Assembly: GCF_040120695.1 (NCBI RefSeq)
Contig: NZ_JBEEAC010000006.1
Location: 62,001 to 126,000, forward strand
Direction of reading: 5' to 3'
Origin: Plantactinospora sp040120695
GTDB taxonomy: Bacteria > Actinomycetota > Actinomycetes > Mycobacteriales > Micromonosporaceae
Length of the DNA: 64,000 bases
Shown here: positions 1 to 8,606 of the stretch, piece by piece
Layout: the number at the start of each line of letters is the position of its first letter
Position numbering within the stretch: position 1 is the stretch's first letter
Translations under genes and position numbers: made by a program
The notes under the pieces: generated by a model
What the model was told of the DNA's origin: nothing
What the model saw: only the letters and a program-made list of their open reading frames with translations
Databases searched by the model: none

Positions 1-1766
1 AGGGTCACCCTCAGATCCACCACCGGATAGCCGGCGACGATGCCCCGGCCCATCTGGGTGCGTACCCCCTTCTCCACCGACGGGATGTAGCTGTGCGGCA
101 CGGCGCCGCCGACCACCCGGTCGGCGAACTCGAATCCCGCGCCCCGGGGCAGCGGCTCCACCTCGATGTCGCAGACCGCGTACTGACCGTGCCCGCCGGA
201 CTGCTTCACGTGCCGGCCGTGCCCCTTCGAGGACACCGCGAAGGTCTCGCGCAGCGCCACCCGGACCGGCTCGGTCTCCAGGTCCACCCCGCCGCCACGG
301 AGCCGGTCGAGCACCACCTCGGCGTGCGCCTCGCCCATGCACCAGAGCACCAGCTGATGGGTCTCCGGGTTGCGCTCCAGTCGCATCGTCGGGTCACCGG
401 CGACCAGCCGGGCCAGGTTCTTGGCCAGCGCGTCCTCGTCGGCCCGGCTCTTCGCGACGATCGCCACCGGCAGCAGCGGCTCGGGCATCTCCCAGGGCTC
501 GATCAGCAGCGGGTGTTCCCTGGCCGAGACGGTGTCACCGGTCTCCGCCGTACCCGACTTGGTGATCGCGCAGATGTCGCCGGCCACGCAGTACGGCACC
601 TCGCGCAGCGCGGCGCCGAGCGGCGAGTAGAGGTGCGAGACGCGCTCGTCGGCGTCGTGGTCCGGGTGGCCGCGCTCGGCCATGCCGTGCCCGGAGACGT
701 GCACCACCTGGTCGGGGCGGAGCGTGCCGGAGAAGACCCGGACCAGGGAGACCCGGCCGACGTGCCGGTCGATCGTGGTCTTGACCACCTCGGCCACCAG
801 CGGTCCGTCGGGGTCGCAGGTCAGCGGCGGCTGCGGCGAGCCGTCGACGCCGGTGACGGTGGGCAGGTCGTGCTCCAGCGGGGTCGGGAACGCCGAGACC
901 AGCAGCTCCAGCAGGGCGTCGACACCGAGCCCGGTCTCCGCGCAGACCGGCACCACCGGATAGAAGTGCCCCCGGGCGACGGCCTTCTCCAGGTCGTTGA
1001 TCAGGAGCTGCGTCTCGATCTCCTCGCCGCCGAGGTAGCGGTCCAGCAGGGTCTCGTCCTCGCTCTCGGCGATGATGCCCTCGATCAGCTCGTTGCGGGC
1101 GTCGCCGATCGCCGGCAGGTGCTCCGGGTCCGGGTCCCGGACCGTCGCCGGCAGGCCGGCGGAGTAGTCGAAGACCCGGCGGGTGATCAGGCCCATCAGG
1201 CCGACCACGTCCACGCCCTCGTCGTCGAGCATCGGCAGGTAGAGCGGGAGTACGTTGTCGCCGAAGACCCGCTGGCAGAGCGCCACCGTCTCGTCGAGGT
1301 CGGCCCGCTGGTGGTCGAGCCGGGTGACCGCCACGGCCCGGGGCATCCCGACCGCGGCGCACTCCTGCCAGAGCGCGGCGGTCGCCCCGTCCATCCCGTC
1401 CACGGCGGAGACGACGAAGAGCGCCGCGTCCGCCGCCCGCAGCCCGGCCCGGAGCTCGCCGACGAAGTCGGCGTAGCCGGGGGTGTCCAACAGGTTGACC
1501 TTGATGCCGTTGTGCTGCAGGGGCGCGCAGGCCAGGCTGATCGAGCGCTGCTGGCGTACCGCGGCCGGGTCGTGGTCGCACACCGTGGTGCCGTCGACGA
1601 CCGAACCGGGCCGCGAGATCGTGCCGGTCGCCGCGAGCAGGGCGTCGACCAGGGTCGTCTTCCCCGCTCCGGAGTGCCCGACGAGCACCACGTTGCGAAC
1701 CCTGCCAGGCTCGTCCACCACCGGCGCCGGGCCGGTGACCCCTTTCTCCGAACTCTTCTGCGCCAT
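1..1766 (-). CDS. EF-G-like translational GTPase (EF-G2/FusA2 type), 3' end cut off by window edge
   Basis: The reverse strand from an ATG at 1766 reads without a stop to the window edge, so the protein is C-terminally incomplete (about 588 residues seen). The N-terminal GTPase domain has the P-loop GHSGAGKTT near residue 30 and the G3 motif DTPGYADF. The usual G4 NKxD is replaced by TRLD, which fits the EF-G paralogue group rather than the canonical factor. Translation-factor beta-barrel and EF-G domain IV-like segments follow (IEVEPLPRGAGFEF, SYIPSVEKG). A clear GGAGG site lies 9 nt upstream of the ATG. Ordinary fusA normally sits with rpsL/rpsG/tuf, which are absent, so I read this as the accessory EF-G-like protein. 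Its exact role in the cell is not settled by the sequence. Confidence 0.88.
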   Translation of the reverse strand, partial: MAQKSSEKGVTGPAPVVDEPGRVRNVVLVGHSGAGKTTLVDALLAATGTISRPGSVVDGTTVCDHDPAAVRQQRSISLACAPLQHNGIKVNLLDTPGYADFVGELRAGLRAADAALFVVSAVDGMDGATAALWQECAAVGMPRAVAVTRLDHQRADLDETVALCQRVFGDNVLPLYLPMLDDEGVDVVGLMGLITRRVFDYSAGLPATVRDPDPEHLPAIGDARNELIEGIIAESEDETLLDRYLGGEEIETQLLINDLEKAVARGHFYPVVPVCAETGLGVDALLELLVSAFPTPLEHDLPTVTGVDGSPQPPLTCDPDGPLVAEVVKTTIDRHVGRVSLVRVFSGTLRPDQVVHVSGHGMAERGHPDHDADERVSHLYSPLGAALREVPYCVAGDICAITKSGTAETGDTVSAREHPLLIEPWEMPEPLLPVAIVAKSRADEDALAKNLARLVAGDPTMRLERNPETHQLVLWCMGEAHAEVVLDRLRGGGVDLETEPVRVALRETFAVSSKGHGRHVKQSGGHGQYAVCDIEVEPLPRGAGFEFADRVVGGAVPHSYIPSVEKGVRTQMGRGIVAGYPVVDLRVT

Positions 1767-1940
1767 TGGGGCGCACCTCCCTAAGCCGGTGGTTGGTGGC
1801 GACCGCCGCGCGCGACGGGGGAGCTGCCCTGGCGACTCCGCGGCGATATCCTCGGGTGGCCTGCCGTGCTGCCGGAGACGTGCCGGGTGACAGGTGATCG
1901 GCGTCACGTCCCCTGCTCCGATCTCACACCCGTACAAGTC

Positions 1941-1970
1941 GTGACACAAGCCTGCGGCGTGAACTATGCG
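1941..1970 (+). promoter_or_regulatory. possible promoter upstream of pgsA
   Basis: GTGACA and TATGCG are separated by 18 nt, about 50 nt before the pgsA start, in the 252-nt divergent gap next to the EF-G-like gene. It is a weak match to an actinobacterial housekeeping promoter and is given only as a candidate. Confidence 0.22.
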
Positions 1971-2018
1971 CCACCGCGCGTACCGTCACCGTTCCCGGCC
2001 CGTTATGGTGGGACGGCC

Positions 2019-2648
2019 ATGGCGAAGATCTTCCAGGTGTCGGCCCGGGCCGGCATGACCCGCGTCGTCGAACCGATCGCCCGGACCCTGCTGCGGGTCG
2101 GGGTGACGCCGAACGCCGTCACCGTGACCGGAACGCTCGGCGTGGTGGTCGGAGCGGTCGCGCTCGGGGCCCGGGGCTACCTGGTGGCCGGTGCGCTCGT
2201 GGTGACCTTCTTCGCCCTCACCGACCTGCTCGACGGCACGATGGCCCGGATGCGTGGCGGGTCGAGCCGGTTCGGCGCGTTCCTCGATTCGAGCATGGAC
2301 CGGGTCTCCGACGGTGCGGTGTTCGGCGCCGTCGCGTACTGGCTGGCCACCCAGGACGACCACGTCGGGGTCGCCGCCGCGCTGATCTGCCTGGTTGTCG
2401 GTGGTCTCGTCTCGTACGTCAAGGCCCGTGCCGAGGGGCTCGGGATGACCTGCAACGTCGGGATCGCCGAGCGGACCGAGCGGCTGCTCATCGTCGGGGT
2501 CGGCGGGCTGCTGACCGGCCTCGGGCTGGACTGGGCGCTGGTCACCGCGCTCTGGCTGCTCGCCGCCGTCTCGGTCTTCACCGTCGCGCAGCGGATGACC
2601 CACGTCTACCGGCAGGCGCAGCGCGCCGAGACGGGCGTGGACGCGTGA
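2019..2648 (+). CDS. pgsA: phosphatidylinositol phosphate synthase (CDP-alcohol phosphatidyltransferase)
   Basis: Membrane enzyme that joins CDP-diacylglycerol and inositol phosphate, the first step of phosphatidylinositol and PIM lipid synthesis. The 209-residue protein contains the complete CDP-OH-P signature D-x2-DG-x2-AR-x8-G-x3-D-x3-D with Asp69, Asp72, Asp90 and Asp94 as the expected metal ligands, followed by several hydrophobic helices. I chose the ATG at 2019 because it begins the conserved MAKIFQVSAR segment; longer in-frame starts add a tail with no family similarity. The next two genes encode the acyltransferase and mannosyltransferase of the same pathway, the order known from mycobacteria, which supports the PI rather than the PG assignment. 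Confidence 0.92.
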   Translation: MAKIFQVSARAGMTRVVEPIARTLLRVGVTPNAVTVTGTLGVVVGAVALGARGYLVAGALVVTFFALTDLLDGTMARMRGGSSRFGAFLDSSMDRVSDGAVFGAVAYWLATQDDHVGVAAALICLVVGGLVSYVKARAEGLGMTCNVGIAERTERLLIVGVGGLLTGLGLDWALVTALWLLAAVSVFTVAQRMTHVYRQAQRAETGVDA

Positions 2649-2687
2649 CCGGGCGGGTGGCGGCGTGAGAGTGCGGCGGGCCGGCCG

Positions 2688-3671
2688 GTGACCCCGGTCG
2701 AGTTCGCCTATCTGGCCGGCTGGCGGGCGGTACGCGCGCTGCCCCGGCCGGCCGCGGCGGCGCTGTTCCGGGCCGCCGCCGACCAGGCGTACCGCAGGCG
2801 CGGCCCCGGGACGCTCCGGCTCGCCGGCAACCTGCGCCGGGTGGTCGGCCCCGACCTGCCGGAGTCCGGCCTTGAAGATCTGGTCCGCCGGGGCCTGCGC
2901 TCGTACGCCCGCTACTGGCTCGACGTCTTCCGGCTGCCGTCCCGCAGTCGTGAGCAGCTCCGCGACGACTTCCGGCTCGACGGCGAGGAGCTGCTCGCCG
3001 CCGACATGACGGCCGGCCGGGGCGCGGTGGTGGCGTTGCCGCACTCCGGCAACTGGGACGCCGCCGGCGCCTGGGTCGCCGCGAACGGCTGGCCGATCGC
3101 CACCGTGATGGAGCGACTCAAGCCGGAGGGGGTGTTCGAGCGTTTCGTCGGCTTCCGGCGCCGGCTCGGCATGGAGATCCTGCCGACCCACGGTGGTGCC
3201 CGGGCACCCTTCGAGGTGCTGGCCGAGCGGCTCGCCGCCGGGTACCTGGTACCGCTGCTCGCCGACCGGGACCTGTCGGCGCGCGGCGTCGAGGTGCGGT
3301 TCTTCGGCGGTCGGGCCCGGATGCCGGCCGGCCCGGCGCTGCTGGCCGTCCGGACCGGTGCCCCGCTCTACGTGGCGGCGCTCTGGTACGACCCGGCCGG
3401 TCCACGGGGCCGGCTGACCGGGCCGCTGGAGGTGCCGGCGGCGGATACCGGCCCACTCGACCAGCGGGTCCGGACGCTGACCCAGCGGATCGCCGACCAC
3501 CTGGCCGAGGGCATCGCGCAGCGTCCGGAAGACTGGCACATGCTGCAACGGGTCTGGATCGACGAACCCGGCATCTCCGCCGGTACGCCTGGGTCGGCCG
3601 CCGGATCGGCGGGCCCGGCCGGGGCGGGGCCGGGCACACCGGGCGCCCCGTCGATGTCCGAGCCGGCCTGA
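2688..3671 (+). CDS. phosphatidylinositol mannoside acyltransferase (LpxL/HtrB-like)
   Basis: Probable PatA-type enzyme that acylates PIM on the cytoplasmic side of the membrane. The protein has 327 residues and shows the acyltransferase HX4D motif as HSGNWD (His119, Asp124) and the downstream RMPAGPALLAVRTGAPL segment typical of LpxL-like enzymes. The last 30 residues are a Gly/Ala/Pro-rich tail without obvious structure. The GTG start at 2688 is the first usable one in frame and has only a weak ribosome site, 39 nt after pgsA and 12 nt before pimA, so expression is likely coupled. The homologue in mycobacteria (Rv2611c) lies at the same place. Confidence 0.88.
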   Translation: MTPVEFAYLAGWRAVRALPRPAAAALFRAAADQAYRRRGPGTLRLAGNLRRVVGPDLPESGLEDLVRRGLRSYARYWLDVFRLPSRSREQLRDDFRLDGEELLAADMTAGRGAVVALPHSGNWDAAGAWVAANGWPIATVMERLKPEGVFERFVGFRRRLGMEILPTHGGARAPFEVLAERLAAGYLVPLLADRDLSARGVEVRFFGGRARMPAGPALLAVRTGAPLYVAALWYDPAGPRGRLTGPLEVPAADTGPLDQRVRTLTQRIADHLAEGIAQRPEDWHMLQRVWIDEPGISAGTPGSAAGSAGPAGAGPGTPGAPSMSEPA

Positions 3672-3683
3672 GAGGGAGGCGCA

Positions 3684-4844
3684 GTGCGGATCGGCATCGT
3701 GTGTCCGTACTCCTTCGACGTCCCCGGCGGGGTGCAGAACCACGTGATCGACCTCGCCGAGGCGCTGATCGGGCTCGGCCACGAGGTGAGCGTGCTGGCA
3801 CCGGCGGACGAGGACTCGCCGCTGCCGCCGTACGTGGTGTCGGCCGGCCGGTCGGTGCCGCTGCCGTACAACGGGTCGGTGGCCCGGATCAGTTTCGGCC
3901 CGGTCTCCACCGCCCGGGTCCGGCGCTGGCTGGCCCGGGGCCGCTTCGACGTGCTGCACGTGCACGAGCCGTTCACGCTCAGCCTCTCCCTGCTCGCCGT
4001 GCTCTCCGCCCGAGGGCCGGTGGTCGCCACCTTCCACACCGCGATGACCCGGTCCCGGGCGCTGGCCGCCGCCCAGGGGGTGTTGCAGTTCGCCGTGGAG
4101 CGGATCACCGCCCGGATCGCGGTGAGCGCGTTGGCCCGCAAGGTCCAGGTCGAGCATCTCGGCGGCGGGGCGGTGGAGATCCCCAACGGGGTGGCGGTGG
4201 CGAAGTTCGCCGATGCCGAGCCGCTGCCCGGGTGGCCGGGCCCGTGCGGGACGGGCGAGGGGGGCACGCTGGGCTTCCTCGGCCGGTTCACCGAGCCCCG
4301 GAAGGGCTTCGGCGTGCTCCGGGAGGCGTTCGTCGCGCTTGCCGCGCGGCGTCCGGGGCTGCGGCTGCTGGTCGCCGGCCCGGGGGACGTGGCCGAACTG
4401 CACGAGGGCGTACCGGAGGGGCTGCGGGACCGGATCACCTTCCTCGGCCGGGTCCCCGAAACGGAGAAGGCGCGGATGCTGCGCAGCGTGCACCTCTACG
4501 TCGCGCCGAACACCGGAGGCGAATCCTTCGGGATGATCTTGACCGAGGCGATGGCCGCCGGAGCGACCGTGGTGGCGAGCGATCTGGACGCCTTCCGTCG
4601 GGTGCTGGACGGGGGCCGGGCCGGTGAGCTCTTTCCCACCGGGGATTCGACGGCGCTGCGGCGTACCCTGACCGCCCTGCTCGACGACCCGGTGCGCCGG
4701 ACCGAGCTGTCCGGTTGTGCCCGGGAGGTGGTCGAAACCTTCGACTGGCCGACGGTGGCCCGCCGGGTTCTGGAGGTGTACGCGACGGCGATCGAGGCAA
4801 CCGACGGTCGGGTGCTGGACGAGGAGTGGATCGGGCCCGGCTGA
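3684..4844 (+). CDS. pimA: phosphatidylinositol alpha-mannosyltransferase PimA
   Basis: GT-B fold glycosyltransferase (family GT4) that transfers the first mannose from GDP-mannose to phosphatidylinositol. The 386-residue protein starts with the family-typical MRIGIVCPYSFDVPGGVQNH, where the GGVQNH loop contributes to donor binding. The C-terminal half carries GRFTEPRKGF and the acidic ESFGMILTEAMAAG motif (E-x7-E) expected for retaining GT4 enzymes. The ATG follows an AGGGAGG ribosome site. It closes the three-gene pgsA/acyltransferase/pimA block, whose products act one after another on the same lipid. Confidence 0.95.
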   Translation: MRIGIVCPYSFDVPGGVQNHVIDLAEALIGLGHEVSVLAPADEDSPLPPYVVSAGRSVPLPYNGSVARISFGPVSTARVRRWLARGRFDVLHVHEPFTLSLSLLAVLSARGPVVATFHTAMTRSRALAAAQGVLQFAVERITARIAVSALARKVQVEHLGGGAVEIPNGVAVAKFADAEPLPGWPGPCGTGEGGTLGFLGRFTEPRKGFGVLREAFVALAARRPGLRLLVAGPGDVAELHEGVPEGLRDRITFLGRVPETEKARMLRSVHLYVAPNTGGESFGMILTEAMAAGATVVASDLDAFRRVLDGGRAGELFPTGDSTALRRTLTALLDDPVRRTELSGCAREVVETFDWPTVARRVLEVYATAIEATDGRVLDEEWIGPG

Positions 4845-5008
4845 CTGGCCCCGGAACCGGTCCAGAAGGGTGCGAAAGCACACCGACCGTCCCGCGCCGC
4901 CCGTCCGGGGCCGGTGCTGCCCGACTGCGTGGTACGGGCGGTTTGGCCGGGCTGGTCCGCGGTGCGCCGGTGACGTGCCGACGAGACGGGAATGGGGGCC
5001 GCACTACG

Positions 5009-5512
5009 ATGCCGGGCATGTGGTGGGTGGTGGGCGTCGTCGTGGCGGTGGTCCTGGTGACGGCGTACCTGGTCTGGATCGCGGCCCGGGTCGACCGGAT
5101 GCACGCCCGGGTGCGGTCGGCCACCCGGGCTCTGGACGCGCACCTGCTCCGCCGGGCGGCCGCCGCCGCGGTCCTGGCAGAGGAGCGGTACGTGCTGGAG
5201 CTGTACGCGGCGTCCCGGATCGCCCTCGACGCCGAGGGTGAGGAGCGGGAGGCCGCGGAGAACGACCTCACCCGGCAGTTGCGGTCCAGCGTGCTGGATC
5301 CAGAGGAGCCGGCCGCGGCGGCGGTGATCGGTGCCAGCCGGCGGCTCGCGCTGGCCCGTCAGGTCCACACCGATCTGGTACGCGACGCGCTGTCCCTGCG
5401 GCGCCGCCCCGTCGTACGCCTGTTCCGGATGTCCCGCAAGCACGAACTGCCGCGCTACTTCGACATCGACGACCCGACCCTGAACAGCCGCCCGGAACTG
5501 TCGGTCGGCTGA
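5009..5512 (+). CDS. small membrane-anchored protein of unknown function
   Basis: The product has 167 residues. It starts with one hydrophobic helix (residues 4-26, WWVVGVVVAVVLVTAYLVWI), followed by a long charged, mostly helical region rich in Ala, Arg and Glu and a conserved-looking C-terminus (RKHELPRYFDIDDPTL). I chose the ATG at 5009; an ATG nine bases further on is also possible. In mycobacteria the gene after pimA (Rv2609c) is a membrane protein with a NUDIX domain. This protein has the same place and a similar anchored helix, but I see no NUDIX box. No function is assigned. Confidence 0.7.
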   Translation: MPGMWWVVGVVVAVVLVTAYLVWIAARVDRMHARVRSATRALDAHLLRRAAAAAVLAEERYVLELYAASRIALDAEGEEREAAENDLTRQLRSSVLDPEEPAAAAVIGASRRLALARQVHTDLVRDALSLRRRPVVRLFRMSRKHELPRYFDIDDPTLNSRPELSVG

Positions 5513-5691
5513 CGGGTGCGATCCACGGCCGCAGAGGAGCCCGGCCGCAGGGTGAGCCCGGCCACAGGGCAGGCCACCCGGGGTCTGATTGGCTGTCGGT
5601 CCGGCGTTGCACCCCGCGTAGCATCGAGTGCGACTTCACCTACCCGAGCCGACCTCACCCGCCCGCACCACTGTCGAGGAGCGAGAACGCC

Positions 5692-6645
5692 GTGTCCGAA
5701 TCCACCGCCCAGTCCGGTTCCGACCAGTCGACCGCGGCTGGAGAGCCGACCGTCAGCGCCACCGGAGTGGTCGGTACCGCGCGGGTCAAGCGGGGTATGG
5801 CCGAGATGCTCAAGGGTGGCGTGATCATGGACGTGGTCACCCCCGAGCAGGCCAAGATCGCCGAGGATGCCGGCGCGGTCGCGGTGATGGCGCTGGAGCG
5901 GGTACCGGCCGACATCCGGGCCCAGGGCGGCGTCTCCCGGATGAGCGACCCGGACATGATCGACGGCATCATCCAGGCGGTCTCCATCCCGGTGATGGCC
6001 AAGGCCCGGATCGGGCACTTCGTCGAGGCGCAGGTGCTCCAGGCGCTGGGCGTCGACTACGTGGACGAGTCCGAGGTGCTGACCCCGGCGGACTACGCCA
6101 ACCACATCGACAAGTGGGCCTTCACCGTGCCGTTCGTCTGCGGCGCCACCAACCTGGGTGAGGCGCTGCGCCGGATCACCGAGGGAGCGGCGATGATCCG
6201 CTCCAAGGGCGAGGCCGGCACCGGCGACGTCTCCAACGCCACCACGCACATGCGGAAGATCCGGGCCGAGATCGGCCGCCTCGGCTCGCTGCCCGGCGAC
6301 GAGCTGTACGTCGCCGCCAAGGAGCTGCAGGCGCCCTACGAGCTGGTCCGGGAGGTGGCCGAGACCGGGAAGCTGCCGGTGGTGCTCTTCACCGCGGGTG
6401 GCATCGCCACCCCGGCGGACGCCGCGATGATGATGCAGCTCGGCGCGGAGGGCGTCTTCGTCGGCTCCGGGATCTTCAAGTCCGGCAATCCGGCGCAGCG
6501 GGCCGCCGCGATCGTCAAGGCCACCACCTTCTACGACGACCCCGACGTGCTGGCCAAGGTGTCGCGAGGGCTCGGCGAGGCGATGGTCGGGATCAACGTG
6601 GACGACATCCCCGTGCCGCACCGGCTGGCGGAGCGGGGTTGGTGA
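5692..6645 (+). CDS. pdxS: pyridoxal 5'-phosphate synthase, PdxS (synthase) subunit
   Basis: Makes PLP from ribose 5-phosphate, glyceraldehyde 3-phosphate and ammonia supplied by PdxT. The 317-residue (beta/alpha)8 barrel shows the catalytic Asp (GVIMDVVT, Asp47) and the Schiff-base lysine in VMAKARIGH (Lys104), plus the second lysine in RSKGEAGTGDV. The first 25 residues are a Ser/Thr/Gly-rich extension before the conserved core. The GTG at 5692 is preceded by GAGGAG at good spacing. It overlaps pdxT by 4 nt. Confidence 0.97.
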   Translation: MSESTAQSGSDQSTAAGEPTVSATGVVGTARVKRGMAEMLKGGVIMDVVTPEQAKIAEDAGAVAVMALERVPADIRAQGGVSRMSDPDMIDGIIQAVSIPVMAKARIGHFVEAQVLQALGVDYVDESEVLTPADYANHIDKWAFTVPFVCGATNLGEALRRITEGAAMIRSKGEAGTGDVSNATTHMRKIRAEIGRLGSLPGDELYVAAKELQAPYELVREVAETGKLPVVLFTAGGIATPADAAMMMQLGAEGVFVGSGIFKSGNPAQRAAAIVKATTFYDDPDVLAKVSRGLGEAMVGINVDDIPVPHRLAERGW

Positions 6646-7292
6646 CCTCGGCTTCCGCGAGGACTCGCCGCGCGAGTGCGCCGGGGTTGGTCGTCGGGGT
6701 TCTGGCGCTACAGGGCGACGTACGAGAGCATCTGACCGCGCTGACCGCCTCGGGCGCGCAAGCGCGGCCGGTGCGCCGGCCGGAGGAGCTGGAGCAGGTC
6801 GACGGACTGGTGGTCCCGGGCGGGGAGTCGACCACCATCAGCAAGCTCGCCGAGACCTTCGACCTGCTCGATCCGATCCGCAAGCGCGTCGACGCGGGCA
6901 TGCCGGTCTACGGCTCCTGCGCCGGCATGATCATGTTGGCGACCGAGGTGCTGGACGGCCGTCCCGACCAGCGCAGCTTCGGCGGCATCGAGATGACCGT
7001 CCGGCGCAACGCCTTCGGCCGGCAGGTCGACTCCTTCGAGGCGCCGGTGGATATCGCCGGCATCCCGGGGCCGAGTTTCCACGCGGTCTTCATCCGGGCG
7101 CCCTGGGTCGAGCGGGTCGCCGACGGGGTGGAGGTGCTGGGCAGGGTGAGCGGCGGCCCGGCGGCCGGGCGGATCGTCGCGGTCCGGCAGGGAAACGCCG
7201 TCGCCACCGCCTTCCACCCGGAGCTGACCGGCGACCGGCGGCTGCACCGCTGGTTCGTCGATCTCGTCCGGGAGGCAGGCGTCTCCGCCTAG
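6642..7292 (+). CDS. pdxT: pyridoxal 5'-phosphate synthase, PdxT glutaminase subunit
   Basis: Class I glutamine amidotransferase that releases ammonia and channels it into PdxS. The triad is visible: Cys in GSCAGM and His/Glu in HPELTGD. The PGGESTT oxyanion-hole motif and the start of the core, VGVLALQGDVREH, are also clear. I chose the GTG at 6642, which overlaps the pdxS stop as GTGA; a TTG one codon earlier is equally open. There are about 16 extra residues before the usual family start. Length about 216 residues. Confidence 0.95.
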   Translation: MTSASARTRRASAPGLVVGVLALQGDVREHLTALTASGAQARPVRRPEELEQVDGLVVPGGESTTISKLAETFDLLDPIRKRVDAGMPVYGSCAGMIMLATEVLDGRPDQRSFGGIEMTVRRNAFGRQVDSFEAPVDIAGIPGPSFHAVFIRAPWVERVADGVEVLGRVSGGPAAGRIVAVRQGNAVATAFHPELTGDRRLHRWFVDLVREAGVSA

Positions 7293-7463
7293 CGACGGCC
7301 GGTGACCCGTCCCGCCCGGCGGCAACGACCGATCCGACCCCGTGCCACGCGTGAGTACGCCACCACCGCGTCGGTAGGATTGTCGCGGGTTCGGCGGTTC
7401 TTCGTGGAGAACATGACGCGCGGTGCAGTCGACACAGACGCCGGGTAACGATGGAGGTCAGGT

Positions 7464-8213
7464 ATGTCCGGCCACTCTAAGTGGGCGACGACGAAGCACA
7501 AGAAGGCGGTCATCGACGCCAAGCGCGGCAAGATGTTTGCCAAGCTGATCAAGAACGTCGAGGTCGCGGCGCGTACCGGCGGTGGTGACCCGGCCGGTAA
7601 CCCGACCCTCTTCGACGCCATCCAGAAGGCGAAGAAGAACTCGGTACCGAACGACAACATCGACCGCGCCGTCAAGCGCGGCTCCGGCCTGGAGGCCGGC
7701 GGGGCCGACTGGCAGACGGTGATGTACGAGGGGTACGCCCCGGGCGGCGTCGCGCTGTTGATCGAGTGCCTGACCGACAACCGCAACCGTGCCGCGACCG
7801 AGGTACGCACCGCGTTGACCCGCAACGGAGGTTCGCTGGCGGACGCGGGCTCGGTGTCGTACATGTTCTCCCGCAAGGGCGTGGTGATCGTACCGAAGGC
7901 GGGGCTCTCCGAGGACGACGTGCTGTTGGCCGTCCTCGACGCCGGGGCCGAGGAGGTCAACGACCTGGACGAGGCGTTCGAGGTGGTCTCCGAGCCCGGT
8001 GACCTGATCGCCGTACGGACCGCGTTGCAGGATGCCGGCATCGACTACGAGTCGGCCGAGTCCTCCCTGGTGCCGAGCGTCACCGTCCCGCTGGACGAAG
8101 AGGGTGCCCGCAAGGTCTTCAAGTTGATCGACGCGTTGGAGGACTCCGACGACGTGCAGAACGTCTACGGAAACTTCGACGTCTCCGACGAGGTCATGGC
8201 GGCGGTCGGCTGA
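7464..8213 (+). CDS. YebC/PmpR family DNA-binding or translation-associated protein
   Basis: The 249-residue protein opens with MSGHSKWATTKHKKAVIDAKRGK, the hallmark of the YebC/PmpR family, and keeps the family core (NDNIDRAVKRGSG, YEGYAPGG, TDNRNRAATEVR, GSVSYMFSRKG). Members have been described as transcription regulators and, more recently, as factors helping ribosomes at difficult proline stretches; the sequence does not decide between them. The start follows ATGGAGGTCAGGT. In many actinobacteria the gene lies just upstream of ruvC; here a 9 kb accessory block separates them. Confidence 0.95.
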   Translation: MSGHSKWATTKHKKAVIDAKRGKMFAKLIKNVEVAARTGGGDPAGNPTLFDAIQKAKKNSVPNDNIDRAVKRGSGLEAGGADWQTVMYEGYAPGGVALLIECLTDNRNRAATEVRTALTRNGGSLADAGSVSYMFSRKGVVIVPKAGLSEDDVLLAVLDAGAEEVNDLDEAFEVVSEPGDLIAVRTALQDAGIDYESAESSLVPSVTVPLDEEGARKVFKLIDALEDSDDVQNVYGNFDVSDEVMAAVG

Positions 8214-8254
8214 GCTCGGGTGAGCCGACAACCCCCGGCGAGCCCATCGTCGGC

Positions 8255-8554
8255 GTGGTACGCGAGTTCGACCCCGACCGGGGGTGGGGGGTGCTCGATG
8301 CCGTCGAGGCCCCAGGCGGCTGCTGGGTGCACTTCTCCGCCGTCGTCGCCCCGGGATACCGCAGCCTGTCAGCCGGGCAGCGGGTCTTCTTCCGCGTCGA
8401 GGCGCCGGGGCAGGACGGTTACCCGTACCGGGCCACGAAGGTCTGGAGCGAAGGCTCGGTGGAGCCGCCGGACCGGGGGCCGGACGGGGACTCGTCGTCG
8501 GTGGCGTACCGCAGCACGCTCACGATCGTCAACGACGAGCCACCCCACCCCTGA
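8255..8554 (+). CDS. cold-shock-domain-like small protein
   Basis: The product is 99 residues. Residues 1-65 match a cold shock domain in outline: VREFDPDRGWGVLDA corresponds to the first strand plus the RNP1 position (KGFGFI becomes RGWGVL), and CWVHFSAV to RNP2 (VFVHFS). It then runs GYRSLSAGQRVFFRV in step with cold-shock proteins. Two RNA-binding aromatic positions are altered, so nucleic-acid binding is likely but not certain. The remaining 35 residues form an acidic, Ser-rich tail. The GTG lacks a clear ribosome site; it begins 41 nt after the yebC-like gene and may be translationally coupled. Its stop is 6 nt before a large shared terminator. Confidence 0.65.
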   Translation: MVREFDPDRGWGVLDAVEAPGGCWVHFSAVVAPGYRSLSAGQRVFFRVEAPGQDGYPYRATKVWSEGSVEPPDRGPDGDSSSVAYRSTLTIVNDEPPHP

Positions 8555-8560
8555 GATCGC

Positions 8561-8606
8561 TTCGTGTGCTGTTGCTGCCCCTCAAGGGGCAGCGACAGCA
8601 CACGAA
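8561..8606. terminator. long bidirectional terminator hairpin
   Basis: Two 21-nt arms (8561-8581 and 8586-8606) with one T/G wobble pair close on the loop TCAA. The hairpin sits between the converging cold-shock-like and PP2C-like genes. The PP2C stop codon (complement of TCA, 8582-8584) lies in the loop, so the right arm is also coding sequence. Confidence 0.85.

Noticed and set aside
93..1784. 563-residue plus-strand frame at the left edge
   Set aside because: It is the antisense of the EF-G-like gene; its product has random His/Arg/Gly-rich composition and no family motif, while the minus strand has clear GTPase motifs.
1986..4883. 965-residue minus-strand frame over pgsA-pimA
   Set aside because: It lies opposite three well-supported genes of one pathway and shows no domain; it is a by-product of high GC content.
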